This document shows positions 1 to 10,140 of a stretch of DNA of 64,000 bases, in pieces. How positions within the stretch are numbered: the first letter of the stretch is position 1; every line of letters starts with the position of its first letter. This DNA comes from Poa pratensis. Its lineage: Eukaryota > Streptophyta > Magnoliopsida > Poales > Poaceae. Under the pieces are notes generated by a model. It saw only the letters and a list, made by a program, of their open reading frames with translations, did no database searches and was not told the origin of the DNA. The position numbers and the translations under genes are program-made. The stretch is taken from positions 10,421,028 to 10,485,027 of the forward strand of contig CAMZMU010000111.1 in the NCBI GenBank assembly GCA_947311845.1, written 5' to 3'.

Positions 1-399
1 GGAAGGCTCCGCCGGTGATCTTTCATGGGCTAATTCCTAGAGATTGCTGGATCGGAGGGATTCGGTCGCGCCGGAGGGAGCGGCGTGAAGCTCTGCTTCT
101 GTGCCATCATGGGCAAATCCATGGTGTAGTCAGAGGCGGGGAATGTCATGAAAGCTGAGATTAAAGGACTAGCAAATGGTGATTGGAGGCTTTGCGGCGA
201 CGAGGAACTTGTTTGGAGTTGCAGGAGGCGGAGCAGCGGTTTGTTAGTGGGGGCAACATCACAGGTGAAGTTCAAAGTCCTACCTTTCAGGGTGAAAACC
301 CAAGGTCTGGCCTTAATTGGTTGTGCCTGGCAATGGTCTTGCTGAAATGTGTGCCGAAGTGGTGAAAGATATAGGGTGACCACCCTGCTCGAGCGCAAG
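1..399. other. Unclassified repeat-like segment at window edge
   Basis: No convincing gene is seen here. Open frames exist on both strands (for example minus 30-422) but carry no recognisable domain. The wording around 268-335 (a block about 'gtgaaaacccaaggtctggcc') resembles noncoding tails of grass non-LTR derived repeats, from memory only. It directly abuts the left Copia LTR copy at about 400 without an obvious target duplication. Confidence 0.25.
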
Positions 400-839
400 T
401 GCAGCAGGGCTGAACCTAACACTGAATTTTAGTGGCGCACGAACGCCGTTTTCTGAATTTTTTACTGCAACCCGAGCTCAACCTCGTGGTGTTCAATGGA
501 GTACAGAGGGGTGGGGTTTTATAGCCGCCCAGGCTCGCACTGACGACGCCACGGCCGCGCCCACGACGCGCACACACGCTCCCACCTTGCCACGATCCGC
601 ACGCCCTCAGCTCACGCACACGCCGCGCTCTGACGCAAGCGACGCGGCCGTCTCGAGCTGCTGGACCTGGTCCTCCCCCTAACTCGCTAACAAACTAACC
701 TGACACACACTCGTACGCACGCACACAACACACACACCTACACGCCACGCGCGCGCACCATGCCGTGCACGGATCCGACCGTGGCGCGCTGACGCCGGTC
801 CGCCGTGCACGCCATGAACGGCATGGCTTATTGCCATCA
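400..839 (-). repeat. Outer (left) Copia LTR copy
   Basis: Most of this block matches the LTR at 2142-2559, for example the shared stretch starting 'actgaattttagtggcgcac' near 420 and the terminal 'attgccatca' ending at 839. It lacks about 45 bases present near 2167-2212 of the right copy and carries extra bases around 540-600 and 745-770. A purine tract (minus strand; plus 'aatctccccc') follows at 840-849, as expected at the start of a 3' LTR. Confidence 0.75.
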
Positions 840-861
840 AATCTCCCCCATAAGCCATGAC

Positions 862-1012
862 CTAGTAGAGGTTCGGATTGATGCCGGCGTCGCACAGCAG
901 CGCCTCCTCCGGCTTCTTCTCCTCTTGCTTCTTCTTGGGCTTCCTGTAGTCGCGGGCGAAGTGGCCGCGGATGCCGCAGTTGTGGCACTTGCCACGCCTG
1001 CCCCAGTCCGAC
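862..1012 (-). pseudogene. Duplicated 3' fragment of Copia gag (zinc knuckle)
   Basis: This is a second copy of the last ~50 codons of the gag gene at 1277-2083, including the CX2CX4HX4C zinc knuckle and the same terminal Asn-Leu-Tyr-stop. It is cut off upstream at about 1012, where a 19-bp LTR terminus is joined directly. It therefore lacks the gag N-terminal domain and a start, and is a recombination by-product. Confidence 0.75.
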
Positions 1013-1254
1013 GGCGTGGCTTATTGCCATCAAATCTCCCCCTAAGCCATGACCTAGTTGGCGTGTAGGTGCGTGCTGGACCTGGTCCTCCCCCTAACTC
1101 GCTAACAAACTAACCTGACACACACTCGTACGCACGCACACAACGCACGCACCTACACGCCACGCGCGCGCACCATGCCGTGCACGGACCCGACCGTGGC
1201 GCGCTGACGCCGGTCCACCGTGCACGCCATGAACGGCATGGCTTATTGCCATCA
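1013..1254 (-). repeat. LTR stub plus partial Copia LTR
   Basis: Positions 1014-1032 repeat the terminal LTR bases and are followed by a purine tract and the gag-stop spacer (1033-1057). From about 1073 to 1254 a ~180-bp piece of the LTR appears, ending in the same 'attgccatca' as the other copies and followed by the purine tract at 1255-1265. The mosaic of LTR end, tract and LTR end suggests unequal recombination among LTRs or template switching during reverse transcription. Confidence 0.65.
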
Positions 1255-1276
1255 AATCTCCCCCCTAAGCCATGAC

Positions 1277-2083
1277 CTAGTAGAGGTTCGGATTGATGCC
1301 GGCATCGCACAACAGCGCCTCCTCTGGCTTCTTCTCCTCCTCCTGCTTCTTCTTGGGCTTCCAGCAGTCGCAGGCGAAGTGGCCGCGGATGCCGCAGTTG
1401 TGGCACTTGCCACGCCTGCCCCAGTCCGCGCTGCTCCCCGCGTCATCGTCGTCATAGCCGCCGCCACTGCGTGCTCGACGCCTTTCCTCCCATTGCGCTG
1501 CCGTGAGCAGCAGCTGGTCCCCACGACGCTCGCCGCCAGTCGCCGCCTTGCGCCGCTCCGACCGCTCCTGGAATGCCTTCAGCCGCCCGAGCACCTCGTC
1601 GAAGCACACAGTGTCGACGTCGCAGAACTGCTCGATCCCGGCCACCGCCGTGTACAGGGCGTCAGGCACGGTGTCGAGCTTCTTGACCATCTCGGCATCG
1701 CTCAGAGTCGCGACGAGGCTCGTGTAATTGGCCGCCATGCCACTGATCTTGCCGGCGTAGACATCCAGCGCCTCGCCGTCCGCCATGATCAGTCGATCAA
1801 ATTCGCCACGGAGCGTGGACAGGCGAGCCGCCCTAACGCGATCCACGCCGACGAACCGCGTCTTGAGGCTCGCCCACACCTCCGCCGCCGTCTTCTTCGA
1901 CGACACCTGCAGCAGAATGTCCTCCGCGAGCGCACCGAGCAGGTCCGCCCTCGCCGTCTTGTTCTTCTTCAGACTCACCGCCGCCGTCGGGTCCTCTGGA
2001 ACCACCGCATCCCAGACGCCATGCGCGTCGAGGTTGGCCTCGACCTTGATTGCCCAGATGGTGTAGTTGTCGCCGGTGAGCAT
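1277..2083 (-). CDS. Copia-type Gag polyprotein (UBN2/gag-polypeptide family)
   Basis: The reading frame encodes a ~268-residue Gag with the Copia gag hallmarks: an N-terminal LTGDNYTIW motif, a central AEVWASLKTRF block, and a C-terminal CCHC zinc knuckle (CHNCGIRGHFACDC) followed by a lysine-rich tail. The start was set at the first in-frame ATG after the primer-binding site (2083). The frame stays open upstream through the primer site into the LTR (to 2284), but that part is not gag-like. The protein would assemble the particle and bind RNA through the knuckle. The stop lies 9-12 bases before the purine tract, so no pol was ever translated from this copy. The frame is intact, unlike the gag-pol of the Gypsy element further right. 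Confidence 0.8.
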   Translation of the reverse strand: MLTGDNYTIWAIKVEANLDAHGVWDAVVPEDPTAAVSLKKNKTARADLLGALAEDILLQVSSKKTAAEVWASLKTRFVGVDRVRAARLSTLRGEFDRLIMADGEALDVYAGKISGMAANYTSLVATLSDAEMVKKLDTVPDALYTAVAGIEQFCDVDTVCFDEVLGRLKAFQERSERRKAATGGERRGDQLLLTAAQWEERRRARSGGGYDDDDAGSSADWGRRGKCHNCGIRGHFACDCWKPKKKQEEEKKPEEALLCDAGINPNLY

Positions 2084-2127
2084 CGGACAGGAGAGCGGCA
2101 CCACGCTCCCCCCAACGCCATCGCCTC

Positions 2128-2139
2128 GCTCTGATACCA
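2128..2139 (-). other. Primer-binding site (initiator tRNA-Met)
   Basis: On the minus strand this reads TGGTATCAGAGC, the standard plant Copia primer site complementary to the 3' end of initiator tRNA-Met. It lies two bases downstream of the LTR end at 2142, which fixes the LTR boundary and the direction of the element. Confidence 0.9.
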
Positions 2140-2141
2140 CT

Positions 2142-2559
2142 TGTTGTTGCAGGGCTGAACCTGCAGGCAATCGCGGACAGAGGTGGAAGAAGAACAGAGA
2201 AATCGAACACTGAATTTTGGTGGCGCACGAACGCCGTTTTCTGAATTTTTTACTGCAACCCGAGCTCAACCTCGTGGTGTTCAATGGAGTACAGAGGGGT
2301 GGGGTTTTATAGCCGCCCAGGCTCGCACTGACGACGCCACGGTCGCCCTCGGCTCACGCACACGCCGCGCTCTGACGCAAGCGACGCGGCCGTCTCGAGC
2401 TACTGGACCTGGTCCCCCCCCTAACTCGCTAACAAACTAACCTGACACACACTCGTACGCACGCACACAACGCACGCACCTACACGAGCACGGACCCGAC
2501 CGTGGCGCGCTGACGCCGGTCACCGTGCACGCCATGAACGGCATGGCTTATTGCCATCA
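2142..2559 (-). repeat. Copia 5' LTR
   Basis: A 418-bp LTR on the minus strand, starting TGATGGCAATAAGCC (plus 2559 downwards) and ending CAACAACA just before the primer site. The GC-rich middle shares long blocks with 400-839 and 1073-1254. Confidence 0.8.
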
Positions 2560-3096
2560 AGAGGGGGGAGGGGGGGAGAGAGAGAGTGAGAGAATCTCGC
2601 TGCTCTGCTGCTAGCTCCTGAGGATTGCACCCATGCGCATGTGAGCGAAGGGGCCTGGATAAGTTGTGAAGTGTGAACCTGCTGTGAGCTTCTGACGCGG
2701 CCAACGAAAGGCCCTGCATCGCATCTATCTAGCCTGCCAGCTCACGTGACAGCATGGATAGCCTAGATGCATACGTGGCAACCCCAATTCTGGGAGTATG
2801 TATGTATATGTAATGTGTCTGTATATGTACGTGTGCCCATGTTCTTGTGTCGTGTGTGGGTGTGAAGATTGTGCTACTGACATGACGGGCAATCATTTAC
2901 ACAGAAGTACTGTGACGCACGAGTATGTATACGCAGGGCCGTAGCCAGGATACCGCACGCTACAGTAGGCGACTGTAGCTACAGTCAAGCCTACGATTTG
3001 TGGCCACGCCCCGGGCCAAGGCCAGGGTGGCCTGGGGCCTGTCTCCGCCCCTGTGTGTACGTGCATGCCTAGCTACTCGTGCAAGAGAAAAACTGG
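2560..3096. other. Intergenic or intronic DNA, nothing coding seen
   Basis: There is a short GA-rich tract (2561-2595), then mixed sequence with GT-rich simple runs (2795-2870). No gene, TIR or tRNA was recognised. If the IDD gene continues leftwards this would lie in its last intron. Confidence 0.4.
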
Positions 3097-3098
3097 TA

Positions 3099-3203
3099 CT
3101 CCCTCCGTTCCAAAATAAGTGTCTCAAAGTTGTCCAAAATTGAATGTATCTATACTTGTTTCATGTCTAGATACATCCACTTTTTGACAAATCACGGAGG
3201 GAG
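3099..3203. mobile_element. Stowaway MITE (Tc1/Mariner)
   Basis: A 105-bp element with terminal inverted repeats CTCCCTCCGT...ACGGAGGGAG, flanked by TA target duplications at 3097-3098 and 3204-3205. Both the terminus and the TA duplication are diagnostic of Stowaway. It lies ~350 bp downstream of the IDD zinc-finger exon. Confidence 0.92.
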
Positions 3204-3555
3204 TAGTTAGTAAAACACGAATGGCGTCGACAAGACGATGACCATTTCACGGCTATGACGGTGTGAGCAGGTTCTTCCTCGGGCAAACCTCCGCACAAAC
3301 AAATTTGTGAAAGCCCACACAAAACCCTAACTAACACTGGCCGGGTAAAAATAAGCATCAAGAGGCATCGTCAGTCGATGGAAGGACAGAAAGCAGGCAA
3401 TAGATAAAACTGGGACTAGCATGCATGCATGCCAGAATCAGGCGGCCCTTGGTAAAAACCAATGCATGCCAAACCAGTTTGTTACCGCGAGATGAATGCA
3501 TGCAGATGCATCTACCTATATGTAAGGATGAAAGGAGATAGACGTAGGAAGGTAC

Positions 3556-5161
3556 CGTGAGAAGAGGGTGCCGCAGTCGCAGCGGTACTCGCGGGTGCCG
3601 CAGATCTTGGAGTGCGCCTTCCAGTCCGACTGCACGGCGTACCGCTTGGAGCACTTGTCGCACTTCCACTTCTTCTCCCGTGCTTGCGGCAGAAGTGCTT
3701 CTTGATCCCGGTGAGGTCGCCCAGCGCGCGGCCCGGCTCGTGGTGCACGCACGTCGGCTCCGGGCACAGGTACACCCGCCGCCGCTGCACCGCGTTCGGG
3801 TCCTTCTGCTTCAGCTTCCACGGCAGGTTGTGCCCGCGGCGGTGAAGCTGCAGGTTCTGCTCGCGCTGGAAGCCCTTGTTGCACACCTCGCAGACGAACC
3901 GGTTCGTCGCCATCAGCGTCTTGGGTGACAGCGCGATCACCTCCGCGTCAGGGTCTGCATTTCTCACAAGTTAACATATATCTTGTGTTAACATTTTGTA
4001 CCTAATAGAAGCACTAATGTAGCGACAAGTTAAGCTCAAGCTCAAGCGTAATGGTGGTGGGAGGTAAAAAACACAGCTACTACTCACGTACTGGGTGTGT
4101 ATCTTCCTTTGGTTTTGGTGAGGAAGGGACAAACGAAGGCAACAAAGGGGAGAATATTTGCATCAGACTTGGCAAAAGAAAAGACGCAAAAAAGCATTTG
4201 CAGCAAGTGTTATAGGGAACAAAGGAACTAGAGACGATCGTGTCATGGCCCCGATCTGTATCTCTCATAATTGGCAAGAGGAACAAGGAGCAAAAGGGTG
4301 AAGAGGACTACATGGAATCTTACAAAGAAAAAAAAAGAAAAAAACGATTTTGTCCAGTTCGAACTGATAATATATACTCGTGACCCGTGAGCCCGTGACT
4401 CTCTATTCCAAGGAATTTTTCTTGGAACGCAGAAAAGGAATTTTTCGTGGAGCAATTTTCTACTGACACATGAGGCTTTCAATGGAACAAAAATAACAGC
4501 GAACGGACTGAATAATCTAGGAATAATCAAGTCTACTACTATTCAGGTGAGACTACATGCTTGCTTTTAATGATGTACAGTGAGTAAAAGATGTGACGAC
4601 CACATGGTTTGGATCGAGGTAGCCCATGGAAGAAATTCATTGGACGAGGAAGAGAGAGAGAATCGGAGCTGAAGAACACATGGGACCATTTCCATGTTGA
4701 AGAAGAAACCCAGTGAAAACAAATCCTGGATTCCCCTTTAAGAAGGCACCCTTTCTGTTTTGAGTCATAGTATCGAGATCAAGAAACAAAGACCAGATAA
4801 AGTAAGATCGACATATGGGGAAACCATGCACAGCTCAGAGAGTTGGAGAGGCCTTTGCATCTAGGTAAGCTCTCTCCGCGGAAAAGCTCCCGGCAGATCC
4901 AAGCTAGGACAGCCGGGAGATTTCATGAATGAAATTGCAGAAAAATGCGCACTTGCTTCTCTTACCTGGCATGGTTCTCTTCTTCTTCACCGGTGGCGCC
5001 GCCGCAGCCGCCTGGTCTGGCCCCACCGTCAACGCACCCGTCGGTATGGCGACAGGCTGCCGGTGCTGCTGCGCGAGCAGCGGCTTGATCTGGTCTTGCT
5101 GGTGGCCATCTCTAATTCCAAACAACGCCGCCACAGCCGCCGCCGATGAATTTGATGCCAT
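3556..5161 (-). pseudogene. INDETERMINATE-DOMAIN (IDD) C2H2 transcription factor, exons 1 and 2, frameshifted
   Basis: IDD proteins are plant nuclear transcription factors with four zinc fingers (C2H2, C2H2, C2HC, C2HC). Exon 1 (5161-4966) encodes 65 residues, Ala/Gln-rich and ending in the basic KKKR nuclear-localisation motif before a CAG|GTAAG donor. Exon 2 (3954-3556, acceptor TGCAG) starts at [14 protein letters not shown] and carries [10 protein letters not shown], the [11 protein letters not shown] finger, [18 protein letters not shown] and [11 protein letters not shown], ending at a GTACC donor. Exon 1 ends in phase 1 and exon 2 would end in phase 2 only if one base were added. The frame breaks at the GGG run (plus 3677-3679) immediately after HFCRKHG, in front of fingers 3-4. 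The long C-terminal exon typical of IDDs was not found between here and position 1. It is therefore either a pseudogene or a gene with one sequence error and an off-window last exon. The subfamily was not assigned. Confidence 0.8.
3957..4965 (-). other. Intron 1 of the IDD gene
   Basis: This interval lies between a GTAAG donor (plus 4965-4961) and a TGCAG acceptor (plus 3959-3955). It is AT-rich with no nested transposon recognised. An intron at this place, just before the DPDAEV motif, is usual for IDD genes. Confidence 0.75.
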
Positions 5162-6393
5162 CGCTGCTCAGATTTATCCTTGAACCTAGCTACTCACCAG
5201 CAACAGGAAAACCTTTCCCTTTCAGTAGTCCGGCCTTCTTCTACTAGCAGATTTCCCTATACAGTTGAAGAAAAAGCAGCGGTTTCCATATGAGCCATGC
5301 ATGCGGAGAACGAAATCAGGAAGCATTCGAAATTGGCAATACACAACATGCAAAAAAGAGGACACGCCAGCTAGAAAGTTGTTTCCGTGGGCGTGCGAGG
5401 AGGAGGAAAATACCAAAGAGAAAGATAACAAAATTGAGAGGTGAGGGCATACCTATCTATCTCGTATGTGTGTCTGTCTTTGCCGGAATCAATCTGGAAC
5501 AACAAAGGAGTCGACAAGAAGCTGGGGGAAAAGCTCCAACGGGTTAGGGCTCAATCGTGGGGAGATGAACAAAGGAACAAACTTGGCAGTGAAATCCAAG
5601 CCAACAGTTGCACTCACAAACAAGTGAAACTGTGTAAGGGTTAGCATGCTAGAGAAAAACGAGAGCTCTTTGTTTCTTCTCCATACCTGTGTGTCTCTCT
5701 TATCTATCGCTCGCGCTGCTGCTGGTCTTCTTGGCAAGGGGGAGAAGAAGGAGTGGAGAGGGGGAGGAGGAGGACGAGAGGGTATGGAGGAGGCTAATAA
5801 GAAGGTTGCTGTCTGATTCCTTTCGCTCATTTCATTGTCATACTTTTCTCTTTGGCCTTTTGCCTCCTCCTTTCTACACTAGGTCATTAGCTACTGTACT
5901 GTGAGATCTTTTGCTACAGTATTAAGTACTGCGAATAATATGGATACACTACATTGAACGTACTGTGGTAAATTACGGTGCTATGTACAGCTCAGAGAAA
6001 TTAAAGGGAGTAGAGTAGAGTACAGCCGATGGATGGGAGAGGCAGGGAGGAGCATGCAAGCTCACGGAAGGCAAAGCGGTTGTCGTCGAGCGGCTGTGGA
6101 TCGGGTCCACCGACTGTGCGGGCCCCACGCTAGTGCACACGGGTCGTGAAGCGGCTGAGGATTTGGGTCCACCGACACTCGCCGCTCGACGTAGGGCGAC
6201 GCACCACGCACACGCTCGTTGGATTATTCATGTATGCATCACAGCTTACTCACGTCGTCCGGTTCTGTGAGATGATAACTCCACACATCTTAAATCACCC
6301 CATCCCAAGCTCGTATTTGAACTCTTCACTGATGGTCCGAAGGAGAACGGCACGGCTGTAACAGTTAGCAGCTGAGGGCCAGCAATTTACAGC
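5162..6393 (-). promoter_or_regulatory. Upstream region of the IDD gene with a possible 5' leader intron
   Basis: On the minus strand a CAG|GTATGG donor-like site lies at about plus 5686, downstream of a CT-rich leader-like tract (5740-5800). An acceptor-like GAGCAG stands just before the ATG at 5161, so a leader intron is possible. No clear TATA box was assigned. The 5900-6390 part has no feature I recognise. Confidence 0.35.
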
Positions 6394-6395
6394 TA

Positions 6396-6518
6396 CTCTC
6401 TCCGTTCCAAATTAATTGACTTGGTTTTATCCAAATATGGATGTATCTATATTTGTTTAATGTCTAGATATATCCATATGTAACAAAATGTGTGTCAATT
6501 AAATCCGAACGGAGGGAG
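6396..6518. mobile_element. Stowaway MITE (Tc1/Mariner)
   Basis: A 123-bp element starting CTCTCTCCGTTCC and ending AACGGAGGGAG, with TA duplications at 6394-6395 and 6519-6520. Its interior ('aatgtctagatata') resembles that of the MITE at 3099, so both belong to related Stowaway groups. Confidence 0.9.
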
Positions 6519-6614
6519 TACGTCATTGGCGTATTCACCGTCTCCCTGAGCATGCGTATAATGCGTACAGATCAGCAAAAGAGTACGTATATGTACTTAC
6601 ACTAGTAGAAAACG

Positions 6615-6800
6615 GCTCATCAGTCCCGGTTCCAGAGAGCGTTTAGTCCCGGTTTTCCAACCGGGACTAACCTTTCGGGACTAGGGGGGCCTTTAGTCCC
6701 GGTTGTCCACGAACCGCGACTAATGTGCATCCACGTGGACACGGCCGGGCGCGCATGGCGGGGCCTCTTTAGTTCCGGTTGGTGTTACCAACTGGGACTA
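6615..6800. repeat. Left subterminal repeats of the CACTA element
   Basis: Several direct and inverted copies of the TTTAGTCCCGGTT motif occur here (about 6640, 6691 and 6768, with reverse copies near 6660 and 6790). Such arrays are where CACTA TNPA-like proteins bind. The pairs can fold into hairpins. Confidence 0.7.
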
Positions 6801-6907
6801 AAGATTTCTGCTTTTTGTTTTCTATTTATTTATTTTTTAGGGGTTTATTAGGGGTTTCGATTTTTTTCCATTTAATTCTTTTTTTATGAAGATCACGTTG
6901 CACAAAG

Positions 6908-7852
6908 TGTCGGGGGGCTACCCCCGGATAGGGTAAAGTTGTGGTATAAAGAGCTCTAAAGACTGGACCGGGTCAAGGTCAAACCGGGTCACATAGGCCG
7001 GGTTATGTTAGCTGAGTCATCTTAACCGACATATACCAACCGGGATATGCTGACCGACATATATATGTCGGTAAGTTGTGTGTTTTCTTATGTGCAGGGA
7101 AGGTTATTCAGGAAGGGAAATCCGGCATATCCATGCCGGGTTATCCTTATGTCGGACAGGGGTCAATGCTCCTGTCATATCCCTGTCTGGCACGGGAGCG
7201 CCTGACACGGAAGCGCCTGACACGGGAGCGTGCAGAAGGAGCGAGATGGCAGGCCATCATTCCACCGCTGACTCTGGTTTATCTGGGGTGCAGACTGCGA
7301 GGCAGAGGCATGGGCAGGCCATGTCTTGTCTCTGCCAGAGGTACATGCTAGCTTCGGTGTAGAGCTGCAGGAGATGGGTTTGTCACGTCCTGTCTCTGAC
7401 AGGAGTAAGATCATGACATATCCTCGGCGTGGCTACAGTGCTCCGGGAGGGGCACTTCGGTAACTCGGTTTGGCCTACATATAGGGCCTCACTACCTCCT
7501 GCGTGAGGGACGAGACAGAGGAGTACCAGGGAAGGCTAGAGAGGAGGCATTGAGGCATATTTCCATCGGTAGCATCATCTTCTTCCCTGGACCTTGCACC
7601 ATTGTTGAGATATACAACTCAAGGAGCAACCTTGTATTCGAGATACCGAGATATATACCGAGAGACAGGCAGGAGTAGGGGTTTTACCTCCTCACGAGGG
7701 CCCCGAACCTGGGTAGATCGTGGTGTGTTCTGGTGCTTGTGTGTTCTTCGTGTGTGCTTCTTAGCGCGCTAGCCCTCCCCGGAATCCACCAGCGTCCATC
7801 GGCCGCACAACTTAAGCCATCCTATGGCATCTGCCGTGTTACCACCACGACA
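6908..7852 (+). repeat. Gypsy 5' LTR
   Basis: 945 bp, starting TGTCGGGGGGCTACCCCC and ending CACCACGACA. Comparison by eye with the 3' LTR shows about nine base differences and one 1-bp indel. A TATA-like ATATA at 7479-7483, followed by a C/T-rich stretch, is the likely promoter; the same site is at about 20889 in the other LTR. Confidence 0.92.
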
Positions 7853-10140
7853 GTTGGCGCCCACCGTGGGGCTGACAGAGGCGCTGGCTGGTGTGTTTGT
7901 CCGGACGGGTTCCATCATCGCTTCAGGCGAGCGCGTGGTCAGTGGCCTTGTCCACAGACTCGGCTCGCTGAACTTCATCAGCGACAACGCGGGCTGCTTC
8001 GGTAGCAGGCCCATGCCGAGGAACGGCTGCCTCGTCCTCTTCGGGACGTTCGAGGTCTACGTCGCCACCGAATTCGTCTGCAAGTACCCGGAGCAGGTGC
8101 TTGTGGCCGAAGATCCTCCTGCTGTCTGTGCGGCTCGCGGCCGGCATATCACTCGCCCCGGGAGTTGCGCAGAGGTCTTGATGACCGGAATCGCGGGTGG
8201 TGCCGGTAGAGGTCAACCCGGCGATGGAGATGCCGGCAATCCTGCTGCCAAGACCAGATCGGCAAAAGTGCCGCTGGAAAGGAGGGAGAACCTCCACGAC
8301 CAGGCCGGAACTTCCGATGTGCCGGTCAGGCCTGCTCCTCTCGATGATGTGATCGAGAAGCTGGCTGTGCCGATAAATACCGGTACAGGCCGAGTTGGAG
8401 CTGCGTCGGCAGAGCTTGCTTCATGAGGCTCTTGAGATGGCCGAGGTAAGGAGACAGTTCGGGATAACTCTTCGTGAGTATAACCGAGCCCATGGTTTTA
8501 CCCCGGTAGCTGCTCGCCCTAGTCGAGTAGAAGAGGTGCGTAGGAGGGGCAAAGGCCTCAATGATGAGATTGCTAGAGATGGTAGATCTAGTTCCAGTAA
8601 GACTCCTAGTAACTTGTCGGTTGAAAAACCGAAGTACAGTTCTCCTGCTAAGACTCTTAGAGCTGCCGAGGCCGCAAGAGCCGAGTTGTCTGGCTTATCC
8701 GGAGAAGCTCTCCGTATACAGCAAGACCGAGTTAATGAGGCCTTTCGTAAGGCTAACACAGCTGTAGGTGGGTCCCACGTTGTTCACTCGGCTGGAGCAG
8801 CCGGTGAGAGGTCTAGGGGGCAAGCTTCCTCGCCGCATGTCGGTGGAGATCGTGACCGGAGTGTAAACTCCGGTAGAAACAAGCAAATGCAGACATATGA
8901 TACGGTATATGCCGGAAAGCAGTTAGTTGGGCCAGGTAGTGCCGGCCGGGGTAAGAGCAATCCCGGTCCGGGTAATCCAAGTGCCGGAATAGTTAACTCG
9001 GTTGGCCGAGGCCATCCACCTCGGTATCCGAGGCAGCAGCAATATGTTGAGCAAGTTCAGCAGCCGCGGGTGTTGACCGGTGGCTGATCGTTATGATGAC
9101 GGTAACTCGGCTATGGAGAAAGCCGGTATCCGAGATATGAGGGTCCGCTGGGATCTCGGTTGGGACATCGCCAGTTGTCTCCGAGTGATGCACGTTACAA
9201 GTTGGACAGAATCTATAATGTCCGAGATGTTGAAGAGCAAGGCCCACCTGGACCTGCCTGCTTTGGACCTCGGATATGAGAGAGCCACCAGTGCGGCACT
9301 TTCAGTTGAACCGAGGCGCGAAGACGTATGACGGCAGCACCAAGCCAGAGGACTGGCTGACAGATTATGTGTCGGCAGTGCACATTGCTGGAGGAAACCG
9401 CCGATGGGCGGTGAGATACATCCCGCAGATGTTGGAAGGGCCAGCCCGGATCTGGCTGAACAACCTGCGAGAGGGCAGTGTTGATTGCTGGCTGGACTTT
9501 GAAGAAGCATTTGTTAGCAACTTCTCCAGCACATACAAGAGACCGAATCGTCCTCAACAGCTTGCCATGTGCAAGCAGAGGAATGATGAAACTGACCGGG
9601 ATTACTTGACCCGGTGGAGTACAATTCGCAATTCCTGTGAAGGAGTTGTGGAGGCACAGGCCATATCTTGGTTTGCCCAGGGTGCCGACACGGCACCATG
9701 CTTTGGCAGAAGTTGCAGAGGGAAATGCCGGCCACCTTGGCCGAGACAATCCGGATTGCGGATAGCTATGCACTGGGTGATCCGATGCAACCCTTGCTGA
9801 ACTCGGTGGAACCGAGTAGAAGGTACCCGGTGAATAACAGACCCGGGCCAGCAGGCAGAATGATCGCCAGGACTTCGGCAACAAGAGGAGAGAGCCGGAT
9901 TACCGGTATGGCTCAAATCAAGTTGCAGCAGTAGAGCAAAGCCAGCCAGATGCCGGCGCTAGCCAGCGTCAGAGGACCAGTGGCCCTGCTTGGGGCCAAA
10001 ACCAGGATGTGAAGAAACCATGGAGTGACCCGAGGAAGCCGTTAACTTATGAGGCAATGTTGGATGGGCCATGCAGCTATCACACGCATGATCCTCGAAG
10101 GCCGGCCAATCATTCAACTCGGCAGTGCAGCTGGTATCAG
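7853..10140 (+). pseudogene. Gypsy gag region, frameshifted
   Basis: Gag is spread over at least five open segments in different frames: 7853-8426 (frame open from an ATG at 7824 inside the LTR), 8395-9087, about 9190-9290, 9276-9720 and 9720-9934, continuing around 10009. The retrotransposon-gag capsid block lies at about 9340-9660 (DWLTDYVSAV, ARIWLNNL, FEEAFVSNF, DYLTRWSTIRN). A zinc-binding motif of pattern C..H...H....C (CSYHTHDP...HSTRQC) lies near 10075-10128. The segments overlap or abut, so single-base length changes rather than large deletions broke the frame. Gag would form the virus-like particle; this copy cannot make it whole. Confidence 0.75.
7854..7871 (+). other. Gypsy primer-binding site
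   Basis: TTGGCGCCCACCGTGGGG begins two bases after the LTR end. The TGGCGCCC core is the type that pairs with a lysine-tRNA 3' end; the precise tRNA was not verified. Confidence 0.7.

Larger units (their letters stand above)
400..2559 (-). mobile_element. Gag-only Copia retrotransposon (TR-GAG-like) with rearranged LTR copies
   Basis: Read on the minus strand the order is LTR (2559 to 2142), a primer-binding site matching the initiator tRNA-Met 3' end (2139 to 2128), a gag gene ending at 1277, a purine tract (about 1265-1255) and then LTR sequence. There is no protease, integrase, reverse transcriptase or RNase H between gag and the purine tract, so the element is non-autonomous and resembles the TR-GAG class described in plants. 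Past the purine tract the 3' side is rearranged: a partial LTR (about 1073-1254), a 19-bp LTR stub (1014-1032), a second copy of the gag 3' end (862-1012) and an almost full LTR (400-839). No matching 5-bp target duplication was found. Confidence 0.75.

Noticed and set aside
695..1406. Arg/Ala/Cys-rich open frames on both strands
   Set aside because: They are shadow frames of LTR and gag-tail copies; only the zinc-knuckle part is real gag sequence.
4243..4831. Minus-strand open frames of 64-95 codons
   Set aside because: They lie wholly in the IDD intron between strong splice sites and have no domain.
7076..7414. Open frames in the Gypsy LTRs (also 20457-20823)
   Set aside because: They are repeated in both LTRs, without homology or a gene context; chance frames.
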